NCBI GenBank assembly: GCA_942159475.1
Contig: OW804096.1
Location: 12,883,871 to 12,947,870 of the forward strand
Direction of reading: 5' to 3'
DNA: 64,000 nucleotides
DNA from: Sthenelais limicola
Lineage: Eukaryota; Annelida; Polychaeta; Phyllodocida; Sigalionidae
Shown: piece after piece, positions 22,896-34,758 of the stretch
How the letters are laid out: each line of letters begins with the position of its first letter
Numbering within the stretch: the stretch's first letter is position 1
Made by a program: the position numbers and the translations under genes
Notes under the pieces: model-generated
Database searches by the model: none
What the model was told of the DNA's origin: nothing
Seen by the model: the letters and a program-made list of their open reading frames with translations, nothing else

Positions 22896-23053
22896 CAGTC
22901 TAGGCTCAGAGTTCAGAGTGTCCCTCCAAACTGAGGGAAAGCTTATCGCTCCAAAAGCTCATTAGAAATCCCTACTCCATGGCCAGGAATTTAGCGCAGT
23001 AGGCGTCCAATCACTGACATACCATTCTTATCTGATCTGAGAGGCTATGATAG
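22896..23053 (+). mobile_element. MITE-B, GGCTCA subfamily
   Basis: Left end intact. The right end degenerates to GGCTATGATAG. Confidence 0.75.
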
Positions 23054-23146
23054 CATATATATAGACTTGGAGTACAAGTCCACACCCTCCAGACTCATTG
23101 ATACCGGACAAAGGCCAGGAGACCCCGTACAGCATAGGATCGGGCA

Positions 23147-23224
23147 CTGGGCCTGCCCCTCCCCTCCGCCTATGCCCCTCCCCCCGCCCCTATGCCCCTC
23201 CCCCTCCCCTATGCCCCTCCCCCA
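23147..23224 (+). repeat. C-rich CTATGCCCCTCCCC tandem repeat
   Basis: Four imperfect units of about 20-24 bp. Confidence 0.78.
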
Positions 23225-23529
23225 TTCAGACAGCTTGACTTATTAATCCCCATGCGTGCATATACAAGTCCAGAGACTTTGTCTGCAGGGTCTATAAACC
23301 TCCCGTTATAAAACTTAAACTTGCCTGTATCAGGCATGGTAACTTGTGATAAGCTTTCATCCCCAGCCTATATAATGGTTTTACAACAAGGCTCCACGTA
23401 TAGAACTGATTTAAGTGTGCACCACTGTATACAGCAGGCATGTGGGCAGTATGGCTAGTATGTAATGCAACAGGTCTTCTTTATAGGTAATAGCATTGCT
23501 CAATGGATGTATGTAGGTGTGTTGTGTTT

Positions 23530-23765
23530 GGGTGATGTTGTGAGAAAATGTACAATTCACCATCACCAATCCTCTCAAATAACCCAAATTTCAGATGAAA
23601 ATCAGGTTCAAAATACAGTTCAACATAACCAGACAGATTTATTGAATGAATACAATACAGAATACACTCAGATATACCCAGTATTTATAATTTTTCACTC
23701 GAATTTAGCAGAAATTTGAGAAATGTGTAGAACTGTAGATTGTGCATTTTCTACAATTCTGATCC
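23530..23765 (-). mobile_element. MITE-A, diverged complete copy
   Basis: Carries the variant right arm with TAGAACTGTAGATTGTGCAT. Its left terminus is degenerate. Confidence 0.75.
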
Positions 23766-23994
23766 ATATATGTAATCAGTTTTGATATGTTATATACAAT
23801 GACACAGCTTTTATAGTGTAGGTCTCCGTCCTTAGAAATTCAATTCACATATTATTTGATTCAAATATTTTCAGGTCCATGTGCTACCCGTTTGACAATG
23901 GAATCTTAGCACTACAATGAGGTGAACGATACACTCATTTGCAGGTGAAATCCCGAATCATGAATATTTTAATTCGGACATAAAATAAAATTAT

Positions 23995-24182
23995 GCAGCC
24001 TAGGTTGAGCGTTGAGTGTGTCACCCCCAAACTGAGGGAAAGCCTCTCGCTCCAAACCACACAACCCAATTATAATCCCTTTAGGGCACCTACTCCAGGG
24101 CGTGGAAAGCCATTAGCGCAGAAGGCGTCCAATCACTGACATACCATTCTTATCTGATCTGGGAGGCTTTGAGCCTAGACTG
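23995..24182 (+). mobile_element. MITE-B, complete, GGCTCA subfamily
   Basis: Both ends present, including GAGCCTAGACTG. Confidence 0.85.
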
Positions 24183-24463
24183 GATAGGAGATGAAACCTT
24201 AAAGAAGAGTTTGGCCTTTATTCAGATCAAAGTTATTCTAACATGTTCTGATCGTGACTTATTTATTTCACCTGAATCAATAACTGCCCACTTCCACCTC
24301 CATGTCCTTTCAGACCAGGACAATAGCAGGCGGAACAATACACTGGGAAAATACCATGTTTCAGTATATTGCACTCAGACGTACTCAACTTGTACTATAC
24401 TAAATATGGGATATTAACATTTAGAGTGAGTAGGAGTCTTGTTCTTATTGCTGTTTTGCTTAT

Positions 24464-24690
24464 GGGTCAAGTCCTCAGCAAATGTGCAATTCGCCTACAC
24501 CAACCGTATCAAATACTAGTAATCAACATTTGAGACAAAAATGAGGTTTAAACTACAGTTCAACGTAACCGAACAGATCCCTTGATTCAAGGCAATGCCT
24601 AAATTTGTGTAGTGCAGACTCAGATATTATACCTAGTATTTATCTTTTTCAGCCTAAATGGGCAAAATATCCTAAATGTGTAGAGCTGCT
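24464..24690 (-). mobile_element. MITE-A, right end rearranged
   Basis: A reverse copy whose right arm passes directly into plus-orientation MITE-A sequence, a chimera of two elements. Confidence 0.65.
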
Positions 24691-24835
24691 GATTTGAGTA
24701 AATTATGCTAAAACATATATACTAGTTGTATTAGTTGTTTTTCAGTTATGTTGAACTCCATTTTGAACATTATTTCTCTCTTAAATGTGATTTATTTGAG
24801 TGGATTGGTGAGGGCCAATTGTACATTTCTCTGAA
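24691..24835 (+). mobile_element. MITE-A right half
   Basis: It contains the TTATGTTGAACT centre and the GTGGATTGGTGAGG arm, with no left end of its own. Confidence 0.6.
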
Positions 24836-24841
24836 GACTAT

Positions 24842-25080
24842 GGGTCAGATCGTCAGAAAATGTACAATTGGCAACTCTATACATTTAGTAAATTATGCTA
24901 GATTAGGCTTAAAAAAGATGAATACCAAGTATAACTGAGTATGTAGGCCTATATTTGGTTCTGTTATCCGTATCAGCTCTGCTATGTTAAACCGCATTTT
25001 GAAGCTCATTTCTGTTTTAAATCTAGGTTATTTGAGAGGATTGGTGACGGCCAATTGTACATTTTCTGACGACTTCACCC
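24842..25080 (+). mobile_element. MITE-A, complete
   Basis: Both arms present. The right terminus is the CGACTTCACCC variant. It lies six bases after the previous fragment. Confidence 0.85.
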
Positions 25081-25204
25081 ACATATAGCCAGTTCTCATC
25101 ACCCTTTTACCCCTTTATTCCTGATAATAGCGATCACCCCACCCAACCTAACTGTACAATACTCTGAAACTATTCCATTCAAAAACAGACCAATAACCTT
25201 CCTC

Positions 25205-25567
25205 ATGGGTCCTATAGCCACTTTCCCCTGTAATCGACCCTGTGCTTCATTGACAGCTCACAAAACTTATTTGCGATGTGTTTGTCTATTGTATTGGCCC
25301 TACTGGACCACAGTTAAATCATATTTGAGAAGCACAGAACTGTTAAGGGACCAGACTCTCGTTTCTGGCCTATTGACAATATTGCCCAATCGATCACCTG
25401 ACCACCATATAGCCACAACGAACGCCGCCGACCTCGTCAAATCTCGCCTTCTCTCGCAGGCCCCGAGAACAGCGAGAATTATGAGGTTATCGGCTATGTT
25501 TGACACGGCCACTTTTGTTCCAGACAGAAAGAAATGGGGAAATCTGGTTCGGGTGGGGTTTGTGTAG
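25205..25567 (+). other. open frame in a GC-richer patch, coding status unclear
   Basis: A 120-codon frame (starts MGPIATFPCNRPCASLTAHK) spans a patch whose second half, 25410-25560, is richer in CpG than its surroundings. The opposite strand is also open for 93 codons over 25300-25581, a sign of composition rather than selection. TTCTCTCGCAG at 25450-25460 resembles an acceptor. Neither translation resembles a family I know. Confidence 0.15.
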
Positions 25568-25744
25568 AATAGACTCTGCATGGGTAGCCTAGCCTACAAT
25601 GAGTGGCCTGAAAAAGGAAGTTCAACTATTGTCCAATGTAAACCAATTCAAGAATATTCTCCAATGAAATTTTAACGCCCGAACTGAGACCTATAGTAAT
25701 TACACCGGAAATGGGTCACCGGAAAAGGGTTTGCCCTCTTCTGT

Positions 25745-25844
25745 GGCATGATGGGAAAGATGGGCACTTGGTTATGGAAACATCTATAACACATGTATAT
25801 TTACATTAGAGCATTGATAAATATTCCATGCTGAACAAGAATGT
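25745..25844 (+). mobile_element. MITE-D central fragment
   Basis: GCATGATGGGAAAGATGG through ATTCCATGCTGAACAAG, joined to a MITE-C. Confidence 0.65.
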
Positions 25845-26077
25845 TTCTGGATGGGTAATTACCAGTAAAGTAACTAAATATACTCCATAAGAAGGCCTTC
25901 AAAACGCAAAGATATATATTTAATACAATGTCCCGAAATTTGTTACATGGATTTATATGACTATAAGTACTAAACCCTATAAAAATCAGAACATTTCAAT
26001 AAAGATATCTTGTGGAAAAAGCCCTTTGAAAAATATCAATTTTGCGACTTGTGACTCATTTTACTGGAACACATCAC
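25845..26077 (-). mobile_element. MITE-C, half copy
   Basis: Reverse half ending GCGACTTGTGACTCATTTTA. It abuts a MITE-D fragment. Confidence 0.72.
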
Positions 26078-26171
26078 AAAATATGAAATCTTCAGCAATA
26101 TAGACCTCACGACTCTAAGGACATACAGCTCTTAATGGAAGTGTCTGTAACATAGTTGAACTGGACATAAA

Positions 26172-26384
26172 ATGAAACCCATACATATCAGCAAGGTGGG
26201 TCAAGTTGCTTTCCAAGCAGATAGAGATAGATTCCCGAGTGTTGAATTTCTACAACTCAATTGGACTTCTACTCCCGGTACATATCAACAGTTTAAGTGT
26301 TTTCCTGGCGTTGGATTTCTTCTTCCCATGTTAGAGAACATTAGTATATTGGGGAATGTGGTTTCTGATACGCTCAATCCCTGA
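26172..26384 (+). other. 70-codon open frame, unrecognised
   Basis: A frame starting MKPIHISKVGQVAFQADRDR and rich in hydrophobic residues at its C-terminal half lies in unique sequence. There is no motif, splice or promoter context to support translation. Confidence 0.1.
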
Positions 26385-26656
26385 ATATCTTTCTAAATTC
26401 TTTTTCTAAATATATAATTTTGAAAGCCAATAACCAGACTGAAATTTAAAAGATTAAATGTTTAATTGATGTAGGATAGTTTACTGTCCCCGTAATTGAA
26501 CATCGCAAGGATGTTTTTATGTTCTCTTGTTTTACTAGTAATTAGCATATATACATCTTATTGGCTAAGCAAATGGGCAACTGCATCAACCCCACCCCCG
26601 ACCCACCCCTCCAGCCGCTGCCCTCTCAACACCACAATCCTTTGCAATCGCCTTTT

Positions 26657-26872
26657 CAGTCAAGGTCCAAATCCTCAGATCAGATAAAAATTGAATATCA
26701 GTGAGATTAGACGCCTACTTCGCTAATCGGTTTCCTGGCCTAAGACTCGGCGTTTTAATGGGAATATAATGGCATTTTTGGGTCCTAATGGAATTATAGT
26801 GGCACATTACGGTTTGAGGCGAGAGGCTTTCCCTCCGTTTGAAGGGACTCTCTCAACTTTGGGCCTAGACTG
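26657..26872 (-). mobile_element. MITE-B, complete
   Basis: Ends CAGTCAAGGTCCAAA and GGGCCTAGACTG. Flanks do not match. Confidence 0.88.
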
Positions 26873-27416
26873 GGTTGCATTATACGGTAGCCGTGTTTGC
26901 ACGGTGACACGCAGTACACAATGGTTATTGCCTCTTTTATTGCCTCCAAGCGGTCATCTCGGGTCACTAATATACTCTGAACCTATTTGTGCAAACATAC
27001 TTAGATTATTTACCCGGTAATCTACGCCTCTGTTAATATATAAGGTTTCAAATACTGGCCAGGAAGTTATTTTCATACCAGAGAATTATATTTGATGTCT
27101 GAGAGAGGTGAGGTATTGGGGATTGAGATGATTTTGAAAAACAAGTCAAGGAAAAAAAAATTCCCATGACTTGCTTGAGTTGTTTATATTTTTATACTAA
27201 TTTAGGGAATTACATATGATCAAAATACAAATAAATTATTACAATATGTGTCATTCTTTTCATTCTCCAACAAAGACAATCCAATTTTGTCGTCACCGCA
27301 ACCCTGTGGGTCGATCAAAGTTTTGGCAAATAAGGAAACAAATCTAAGTCTAAGTATTCCTATCGCTTACTATTATATTAGATGAGATTCCTATGGCCTT
27401 CTCTCAACTTCTACTC

Positions 27417-27590
27417 TCTCTCACTCTTGGTTTTCTCTCTCTCTCTCTCCCTTTCTCTCTCCTTCCTCTCCTCTCTCTCTCTCTCTCTCTCTCCCTTTCT
27501 CTCTCCTTCCTCTCCTCTCTCCACTCTCTCTCTCTCCTCTCTCTCACCCCTCTCTCTCTCTCCTCTCCCTCTCCTCTCTTGCTGTCTTGA
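27417..27590 (+). repeat. CT tract
   Basis: CTCTCTCTCC repeats with two copies of a CCTTTCTCTCCTTCC module. It explains the long Ser/Leu open frame starting at 27382. Confidence 0.88.
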
Positions 27591-27968
27591 CTCTAGCCAT
27601 CAAGGAACATATCCTAGGATAACTACGTATCTCTCTTTGATAGTTAGATCCAAGCGTAGACCAAGTGAAGTACATGTACCAGGTAATGTTATAGGAATTA
27701 AATCTAAAAAAACACCTCCTACACACATACACTGTACGGGAGTGCGTGTTTATTGGTGCTTTACACGCAGGTACATTGTCACAAGTGACAGGCAACCTAT
27801 GGATAATTTACTCTGCCTCATAGATGCAAATGAAATATTTAAAAATAATTATGTGTTCCTACAAAATAGTGCTTATCTGATTGAAAAACCTTGCCTGACA
27901 TGCATGATATATTATAGCCTTCTTGGGACGCACAATAAGGGAGTTTCAACTGCCACAAGTCTGACAAG

Positions 27969-28295
27969 AATCCAGCGACCACCCATTTATTTATATTTTA
28001 AAGAAATTAAATTCCAACAACGATTTCAACAATGTAGATGAGACAGAGAAAAGTAAACTCCCTATTATCGCTCATCCCCACCAACCTGTCTGTCATCAGG
28101 AAGTACTGGTATCAAGTAAAACACTCACCTGAAAGAGAGAAAACGGAAGGGTTTAGTCAATTATCATTATTTAAGCATAACAGGAAGAAAAGATGTAACA
28201 TCTTTGATCAATACCAAAAGCACATTTTGGCTTTCATTTTCACTTTGACAGTTCTGCTCTAAAAATACATCAATAAACAAGCTTTCAGCAGTCAT
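27969..28295 (+). pseudogene. decayed duplicate of the 17033-17389 exon region
   Basis: About 85% of bases match 17033-17389, including the stretch encoding SLLSLIPTNLSVIRKYW and the non-coding bases after the exon up to GCAGTCAT. A one-base insertion early in the exon, a one-base loss with an in-frame TGA near 28035, and changes of the acceptor (CAG to AAG) and of the possible donor (AG|GT to AT|GT) break it. The similarity begins within a base or two of the splice acceptor but runs past the exon end. It is therefore not a plain spliced retrocopy; either a genomic duplication or a 5'-truncated copy with a long 3' tail fits. A separate open frame runs through 27590-27968 upstream, but I cannot link it to anything. 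Confidence 0.6.
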
Positions 28296-28335
28296 AGCTG
28301 TTAAATAAAAGCACAAACAATATTCTCGTAATATT

Positions 28336-28543
28336 CAGAGGCTCAGAGTATCTCTGATCAGATAAGAATGGTATTTCAGAGATTGGACGGCTTACTAATC
28401 GGTTCCTGGGCTAGGACTAGGCGTTCTAATGGCATTATAATGAAATTTTTCGGTCTTAATTGAAAGATGATGGCTCTTTGCAGTGTGAGGCGAGAGGCTT
28501 TCCCTCCGTTTGAAGGGACTCTCACAACTTTGGGCCTAGACTG
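28336..28543 (-). mobile_element. MITE-B, nearly complete
   Basis: Left end altered to CAGAGGCTCAGAG; right end intact. Confidence 0.8.
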
Positions 28544-28977
28544 TACATACTGCAAACACTAAACTACACCCTTACAACCGCCCTATAACATACAGGTTAC
28601 ACAGCAAGCTACTGTTGGCACGGGTGAAAGGAAGCTAGTTAAGCCAATAAATGTATCGATGACTACTGGTCAATAGGTTCGCCCAACACACCATATCAAT
28701 TATTGATATGATATCGATCTCCGGGCCTGCCTACCACTGTGTTTGCCTGCTCGCCCGTATGAATTTGTAATGGTTGTGTACAGTACAAAGTTACAATGAC
28801 AGCAGATGGACAGACAGACAGGCAGGCGAATTATATTAAATGGAAAAAGGAAGACTGAGGAGATAAATTGGGCAGCGAGTTTGGTTCCTGGTGGTATCTG
28901 ATGATGTGTCTGTATTTTTGTTGGGGAATGAAGTTGGCAGAGACGGTTTACTTTTACTTTTATTTGAAATTTCTTGT

Positions 28978-29166
28978 GGGTCAGATTGTCGGAGAATGTA
29001 CAATCACCAACTCTATACTTTGAATGCTAAATTAGTCTGAGCAATTATGAATGCTAGGTATGTCTGACTATATTTGGTATTGCCTTGGTTTTAACAATCT
29101 GTTTGGTTATTATGAACTGTATTTTGAATCTCGTTTTTGTCTTGAATTTGGGTTATTTGAGTGGAC
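28978..29166 (+). mobile_element. MITE-A cut by a MITE-B
   Basis: The element stops in the GAGTGGA part of its right arm, where the MITE-B at 29167 begins. Confidence 0.7.
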
Positions 29167-29319
29167 TGCGCTAATTGCTTTTCTGGCACAGAAGTAGGCG
29201 TCTTAATGGGATTATATTGGTATTTTGCTGTCCTAATGGGATTATAACGGCATTTTGCGGGTCATGGTTTAGGCTTTCCCTCAGATTGAAGGGACTCTCT
29301 CAACTTTGAGCCTCGATTG
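29167..29319 (-). mobile_element. MITE-B, partial, GGCTCA subfamily
   Basis: Truncates the preceding MITE-A and ends GAGCCTCGATTG. Confidence 0.7.
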
Positions 29320-29536
29320 CATACAAATTGTTGCTCTCAGTTTGGTAAAGATCGTTCCTCCAGGTACCTGGAGATGTGTCCTTCTCCAGGAGAATGAAGA
29401 GGTCCCGTGATATTTTCTGGTGTCAGATTCTTTCTTGTCAGCAGTTTTCATTGGGTCAAAACTGAGGACAATTGGGCCCAAAGGGGATTATAACTTATCT
29501 CGAGGTGCTTCTGTTTTCTCACTCTTTTTTTTTGTA

Positions 29537-29742
29537 GGTACACAAACTCTCAGATCAGATAAGAATTGTATGCCAGGGATTGCGCTATAAATTGGCTTTT
29601 CCGGCCCTGGAGTAGGCGTCCTAATGGGATTATTGTTATGGCCCTAGAGTAGGCGTATTGGGATTCTAATGGCATTTTGCGGTTTGGAACAAGAGGCTTT
29701 CCCTCAAATTGGAGGGACTCTCTCAACTCTGAGCCTAGACTG
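29537..29742 (-). mobile_element. MITE-B, nearly complete, GGCTCA subfamily
   Basis: The motif CTAGAGTAGGCGT occurs twice (after CCCTGG and ATGGCC), reflecting a short internal duplication. Confidence 0.75.
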
Positions 29743-29844
29743 AAAAGATCCCTCTACATCATATCGGACAAACTAACTCATACTTGTAATCAATTTGTTT
29801 CTTAATATGAGATGGATTATTTTTGTTTCAAACTCGGGTTATTT

Positions 29845-30137
29845 CACTGCGCATATCTACTGCAGTGCATGATGGGATGGATTATGATGAAATCTGACAT
29901 ACAAATATTTGGCAACCAATATCACAGCTTCTTTAAATGATCTATGAAAACCAAATGCATGGTGGGAAATATGGAGGCTTGTGTCATGGAAGCATGTATA
30001 ACACATTGATCTTGACATTAGAGCATTGATAAGATATTCCCTGCAGAACATGACACATTTTTTTCACTTTACACTGTACCATTAGTCCCACAATTCCATG
30101 CAAATCAAGATTCAAAATGGTTGCTATACAAGTCCCC
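29845..30137 (+). mobile_element. MITE-D, left terminus lost
   Basis: Matches the reference from CACTGCGCAT to AAGTCCCCTATT, with short deletions. Confidence 0.75.
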
Positions 30138-30469
30138 TATTGATGATTTCTGGAGATTTCACAAGAAACTATGGAGTTTTCTTTATAGTCCTTTGATAGG
30201 ATAGTTGAACTATTATCAAGGTGCATCAATGATGCCTTTAGTGGTAAGAGGTGGGAAAGTGTACTTTATGGACTTCACATCCAACAGTTGGTCTCTCAAT
30301 CTGCAGTACTATTGGTGACAGGTCTGGGTGTGCTATACCTATCACTCTACTAGAGTAGCTCACCAGATGGGCAGAGGGAGCAGCAGGAGGTGCTCACATT
30401 ATGTGGTTAAACTCTCATGCCAAACCTTTCTTGTGCCTGCTCCTTTGGTTGTTCTTTCACTCCATGCTC
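30138..30469. other. no gene seen
   Basis: Unique sequence between a MITE-D and a CT tract. Nothing recognised. Confidence 0.55.
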
Positions 30470-30790
30470 TGTCCCTCTTATCTCCCTCGCCCTCTCTCTG
30501 TCCCTATCCCTGTCCCCTCACTCCCCTTCTCTATCTCTCCCTCTCTCTGTCCCTCACCCTCTGTCTCTCTCTCCCTATCCCTGTCCCCCTCCTTCCCCTT
30601 CTCTGTCCCTCCCCTTCTCTGTCCCTCACCCTCTCTCTCTGTCCCTCTCTCGCTATCCCCGTCCCCCTCCCTCCCCTCTCTGTCTCTCCCTCTCTCTTTG
30701 TCTCTCTCTCCCTATCCCTGTCCGCGTCCCTCCTCCATTATCTCTCCCTCTCCCTCTCCCTCTCCCTCATTCAAATTCCCCCTCCCCCTC
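30470..30790 (+). repeat. CT/CCCT tract
   Basis: Imperfect repeat of CCCTATCCCTGTCCC and CTCTCTCTGTCCCTC modules, keeping all three plus frames open. Confidence 0.88.
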
Positions 30791-30803
30791 CGGGCCCACA
30801 CTT

Positions 30804-31021
30804 CAGTCTAGGTCCAAATTACCCTCAGATCAGAAAAGAATGGTATGTCAGTGATTAGACGCCTACATCGCTTATCGGTTTCCTTGCCTAGGACTAGGCG
30901 TTTTAATGGGAATATAATGACATTATTGCCATCTTAATGGAATTATAATGGCACTTTGCGGTTTGAGGCGAGAGGTTTTCCCTCCGTTTGAAGGGACTCT
31001 CTCAACCTTGGGCCTAGAGTG
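30804..31021 (-). mobile_element. MITE-B, complete
   Basis: CACTT at 30799-30803 and 31022-31026 is a 5-bp match, one longer than in most copies. Confidence 0.88.
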
Positions 31022-31278
31022 CACTTGACCTCTGCCATGTTGCCATGGAGTCAATAGGTCTGGTGTTTAGATACAGGGCCTGCTACCGCTGCTGCTGCAC
31101 TTGATGGATTCTGGTCACCATTGGAGACCTTGACTGCCGTATTTACCCCAACAAACGTCTCCTACTTCACTCAATGTGACCAATTTATTTTATTTCATTT
31201 TTTTATAACTATTCATTTCAAGGCCAAGACATTTAATAAACATAACAAAAGTTCAAATGTAAATACGTACTGTCCATC

Positions 31279-31515
31279 ATGTCAGATTTTCAGAAAATGT
31301 GCAATTGGCAGTTCTACACATTTAGGAAATTCCGCTAACTTAGGGTGAAAAATGATGAGTACCGGGAATATCTGAGTATATTTGGTGTCGCATTGATTTA
31401 AAGTATCAGTTCTGTTATGTTAAACTGCATTTTGAAGCTCATTTTGTGGGTTGTTTTGTGGGTTGTTTGAGAGGATTGGTGAAGACGAATTGTAGACTTT
31501 CTGAAAATCTGACCC
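31279..31515 (+). mobile_element. MITE-A, complete
   Basis: Full length apart from altered first bases. TGTGGGTTGTTT is duplicated in the right arm. Confidence 0.8.
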
Positions 31516-31986
31516 ATATTTCATACGTTATGTCATTGAGAAGGCTTCTGTAAGTGCGCTATAGTCATCGCTGATGAAGCTAATTTAATGTGTTCTAGAT
31601 CTAATGTCTTCTAATTAAGACTTATTGTGACACCGTTCTTGACTTAGGACCGCAACATAGGAAATTGCATTACATGTGAAACTGGGTTAGCTTTTATGGG
31701 AAAAGCTTTATTTCCAATATCAAACCCAGTGTTTATATTTCCCGCTCTGCACCTCAGTTAAATTTAGGACCTTTTTTAGACTTCTCGAATGAATTGTCAA
31801 AGGCTTCAATAAATTCTTGGCGGCATACATTTCTCAAGACTTTCCAAGGCCTTGTATTCTCAAAGATTGGAATAAGACTTCTTCCAAAGACTTAAATTAC
31901 CCAAGACTTATTCAAGGCTCTGATGTGAGTATATACGGTACTCATTCTCCCCTGTCACTCTACCACTAACTCTGCGACTACTACAT
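31516..31986. other. no gene seen
   Basis: Contains repeated AAGACTT motifs (31780-31920, both orientations), perhaps an eroded inverted-repeat element. Confidence 0.4.
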
Positions 31987-32201
31987 GGGTAGAATCGTCA
32001 GAAAACGTACAATAAAAACCTCTACACATTTACTAAATTCTACAAAATTCGGCTTAAAAATGATAAACACTAAGTATATCTAAATAATATTCGGTGTATG
32101 CGATTATGTCAAATTAAATGTTAGAGTTCATTCTTGTCTTCAAATGGAGTTATTTGAATCATTGATGAAGGCCAATTGTCCATTTTCTGACGATTTCACC
32201 C
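31987..32201 (+). mobile_element. MITE-A, diverged
   Basis: Complete outline with many substitutions. First of three copies within about 1.1 kb. Confidence 0.75.
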
Positions 32202-32306
32202 ATGAACCAACCAACCGATCCTCCAGCCTCTACCAGTCGCCCTATTATAGAGCAATGGTCCCAGACAGATGGGAACAACCATCTGGTCAGGGCTAGAAGC
32301 GGTCAT

Positions 32307-32541
32307 GGGTCAGATTTTCAGAAAATGCACACTATACATTTCTACACATCTCTCAAATTCTGCTAAATTAGAGTGACAATTGATAAATACTGAGTATATC
32401 TGAGTATATTCTGTATTGTATTCATTCAATAAATCTGTCTGGTTATGTTGAACTGTATTTTGAACCTGATTTTCGTCTGAAATGTGGGTTATTTGAGAGG
32501 AATGGTGAAGGCCAATTGTACATTTTGAAAAAATCTGACCC
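32307..32541 (+). mobile_element. MITE-A, complete
   Basis: TCAT at 32303-32306 and 32542-32545 is an exact target duplication. Confidence 0.9.
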
Positions 32542-32816
32542 TCATGGGAAAATGTCTGCTAAAAGACATGTTTAAACTCTATTAAAAGCCATGAAAAATG
32601 TCCTATAGGAATTTCCCAAAGGTATCCTGACTCGGTTAAAGGTGGAGAATGGAATGGAGCTGTTTCTAAAGCCTATGTTAGGACTTGGCTGAAAGTAATT
32701 TAAAGACATATTCCCCAGGGTGGTTGTGGTTTAGGGCATGGGGAGGCAGCGGATCTGTAATAGCTTCTGCGGATATTTTAGAATATTCTCCAGTTACTTC
32801 AGAAAGAATAAAAAAC

Positions 32817-33049
32817 GGGTAAAATCGCCAGAAGATGTACAAATCGCGCCTTCACCGATCCTCTCAAATAACGCACATATAAGACAGAAATGACTTTCAA
32901 AATGTTGTTTAACATAAACAGATTGTTTGAATAAAGGCAATATCAAATATACTCAGATATACCAAGCATTGGCCATTTGCCAGTTTAATTGAGCAGAATT
33001 TACTAAATGTGTAGAGCTGCCAATTGTACATTTTCTGACGATCTGACCC
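32817..33049 (-). mobile_element. MITE-A, complete
   Basis: Flanks AAAC and AAAA agree at three of four bases. Confidence 0.85.
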
Positions 33050-33174
33050 AAAAGCGACAGAGAAGCTCTGAAATTAGATTTACTTGGTAGGGAGGGAGAG
33101 TTAAAACGGTCTTTCAAAGACATGTTCAAATTCTATTACAATCGGTGGACAAAAGTCTAAAAGAGTGGCCTATT

Positions 33175-33321
33175 CAGTCCAGGCTTAGAGTTGGCGAGTC
33201 CCCATAATGTCATTATAACCCTATTAAGACGCCTATACTCCAGGGCCTGGAAAGCCATTAGCGCAGTAGGCGTCCACTCACTGACATACTTTTCTCATCT
33301 GATGGCTCTGAGCCTGGACAA
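33175..33321 (+). mobile_element. MITE-B, shortened, GGCTTA subfamily
   Basis: TATT at 33171-33174 and 33322-33325 duplicates the target. About 50 bp of the centre are deleted. Confidence 0.82.
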
Positions 33322-33557
33322 TATTGGTTGATTTCATGTTCTTTATATTATAATATCATTATCATTTGTTATTTAGATTCAAATTTAAATTTAGATCAAA
33401 ATCTGCAGTAGTCTTGACTGTGAAATATTATTTCAGACATTTATATTATCAATAGCTTAATCCTCAATCTATTCAAGGTGGTGTTAGAACATTCCACGGA
33501 ACATATGCATGAAAGTAGCTAATAAACACCTAGAGTCAACAGTCTATTTAAAGTTAT

Positions 33558-33789
33558 GGGTCGGGTCGTCAGAAAATGTACAACATTACCTTAAATACCA
33601 AACCTCTCAAATAACCAAAGTTTGGAATAGAAATGATGTTCAAAATACACTTCAACCTAAGCAAACGCACTGTCTGAATCATCACAATGTACTCAGATAC
33701 ACTTAGTATTTATTATTTTGCAGCTTAATTTACCTGAATTTACTAAATGTTTAGAGTTGCGAATTGCACATTTTCGGACGATCGGACCC
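33558..33789 (-). mobile_element. MITE-A, complete
   Basis: TTAT at 33554-33557 and 33790-33793 is an exact target duplication. Confidence 0.88.
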
Positions 33790-33806
33790 TTATATAAATA
33801 TTATAT

Positions 33807-34041
33807 GGGTCAGATTGTCAGAAAATGTACAATTCTACTTCGCCAATCTTCTCAAATATTCTCAATTTCAGACGAAAATAAAGTTCAAAATACAGTTCAA
33901 CCTAACCAAACAGATTGCTAGAATCAATGCAATGCCAAATATACTCGAATTTACTTAGTATTGACCAAATTGCAGCCTAATTCAGAGAAAAATACTTAAT
34001 GTGTACAGCTGGCAATTGTACATTTTCGGAAAATCTGACCC
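33807..34041 (-). mobile_element. MITE-A, complete
   Basis: Flanked by ATAT on both sides and separated from the preceding copy by only 17 bp. Confidence 0.9.
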
Positions 34042-34296
34042 ATATACGTAACTGCGATTTACCCCCAATTCAAACGTGAAATCCCCAGCTCTCTCTAGAA
34101 TGATTATTTACTGGGGATTTGGCTTTAATAGAAATGATGAATCAGAATAAGTCCCAACATATTAGGCACATTCATTCTCCTTCCTAATATAACAATCCGC
34201 AGCAGTTGGGAAAAGCATAAAGCTATGAAATGATGTTGACTCATGGATTTAGAAAGTCTTACTGGAAAGCTTTAAGTACCTAGGGAATGTCCATAT

Positions 34297-34531
34297 GGGT
34301 CAGATTTTTAGAAAATGTACAATTGGCAGCTCTACACATTTAGGAAATTTTGCTAAATTAGACTGAAAAATGATAAATACCGGGTATATCTGAGTATATT
34401 TGGCATCGTGTTGATTTAAAGTATCTGTTTTGCTGTGTTAAATCACGTTTAGAAGCTCATTTTAGTCTTAAATGTGGATTATTTGAGAGGATTGGTAAAG
34501 GCGAATTGTACATTTTCTGAAAATCTGACCC
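34297..34531 (+). mobile_element. MITE-A, complete
   Basis: Well conserved. The flanks ATAT and ATTA differ. Confidence 0.88.
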
Positions 34532-34758
34532 ATTATATGTTCTATTGAGCATATTCTAATCTGATCTTGGCTACATCTGTCAATCAATCTATCAATTATC
34601 TTAATACCTCCAGTAACACAATATCCGGATATCTATCTATAAATAGGTTTTTATTTCCGGAAGCGTACACTTTCAATAATATCAAATTTTGACACCGAAA
34701 AAGGGGATCGGTCTCCTCTATGAAACCATAGATCTTCCTGAATCTATCTATCTATATA

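Noticed and set aside
27382..28041. 219-codon open frame
   Set aside because: Its first third translates a CT microsatellite and its end runs into the decayed exon copy. The frame does not follow the homologous exon throughout.
30328..30858. Long Ser/Pro/Leu-rich frames in all three plus frames
   Set aside because: They are produced by the CT/CCCT tract and a MITE-B end; low complexity keeps the frames open.
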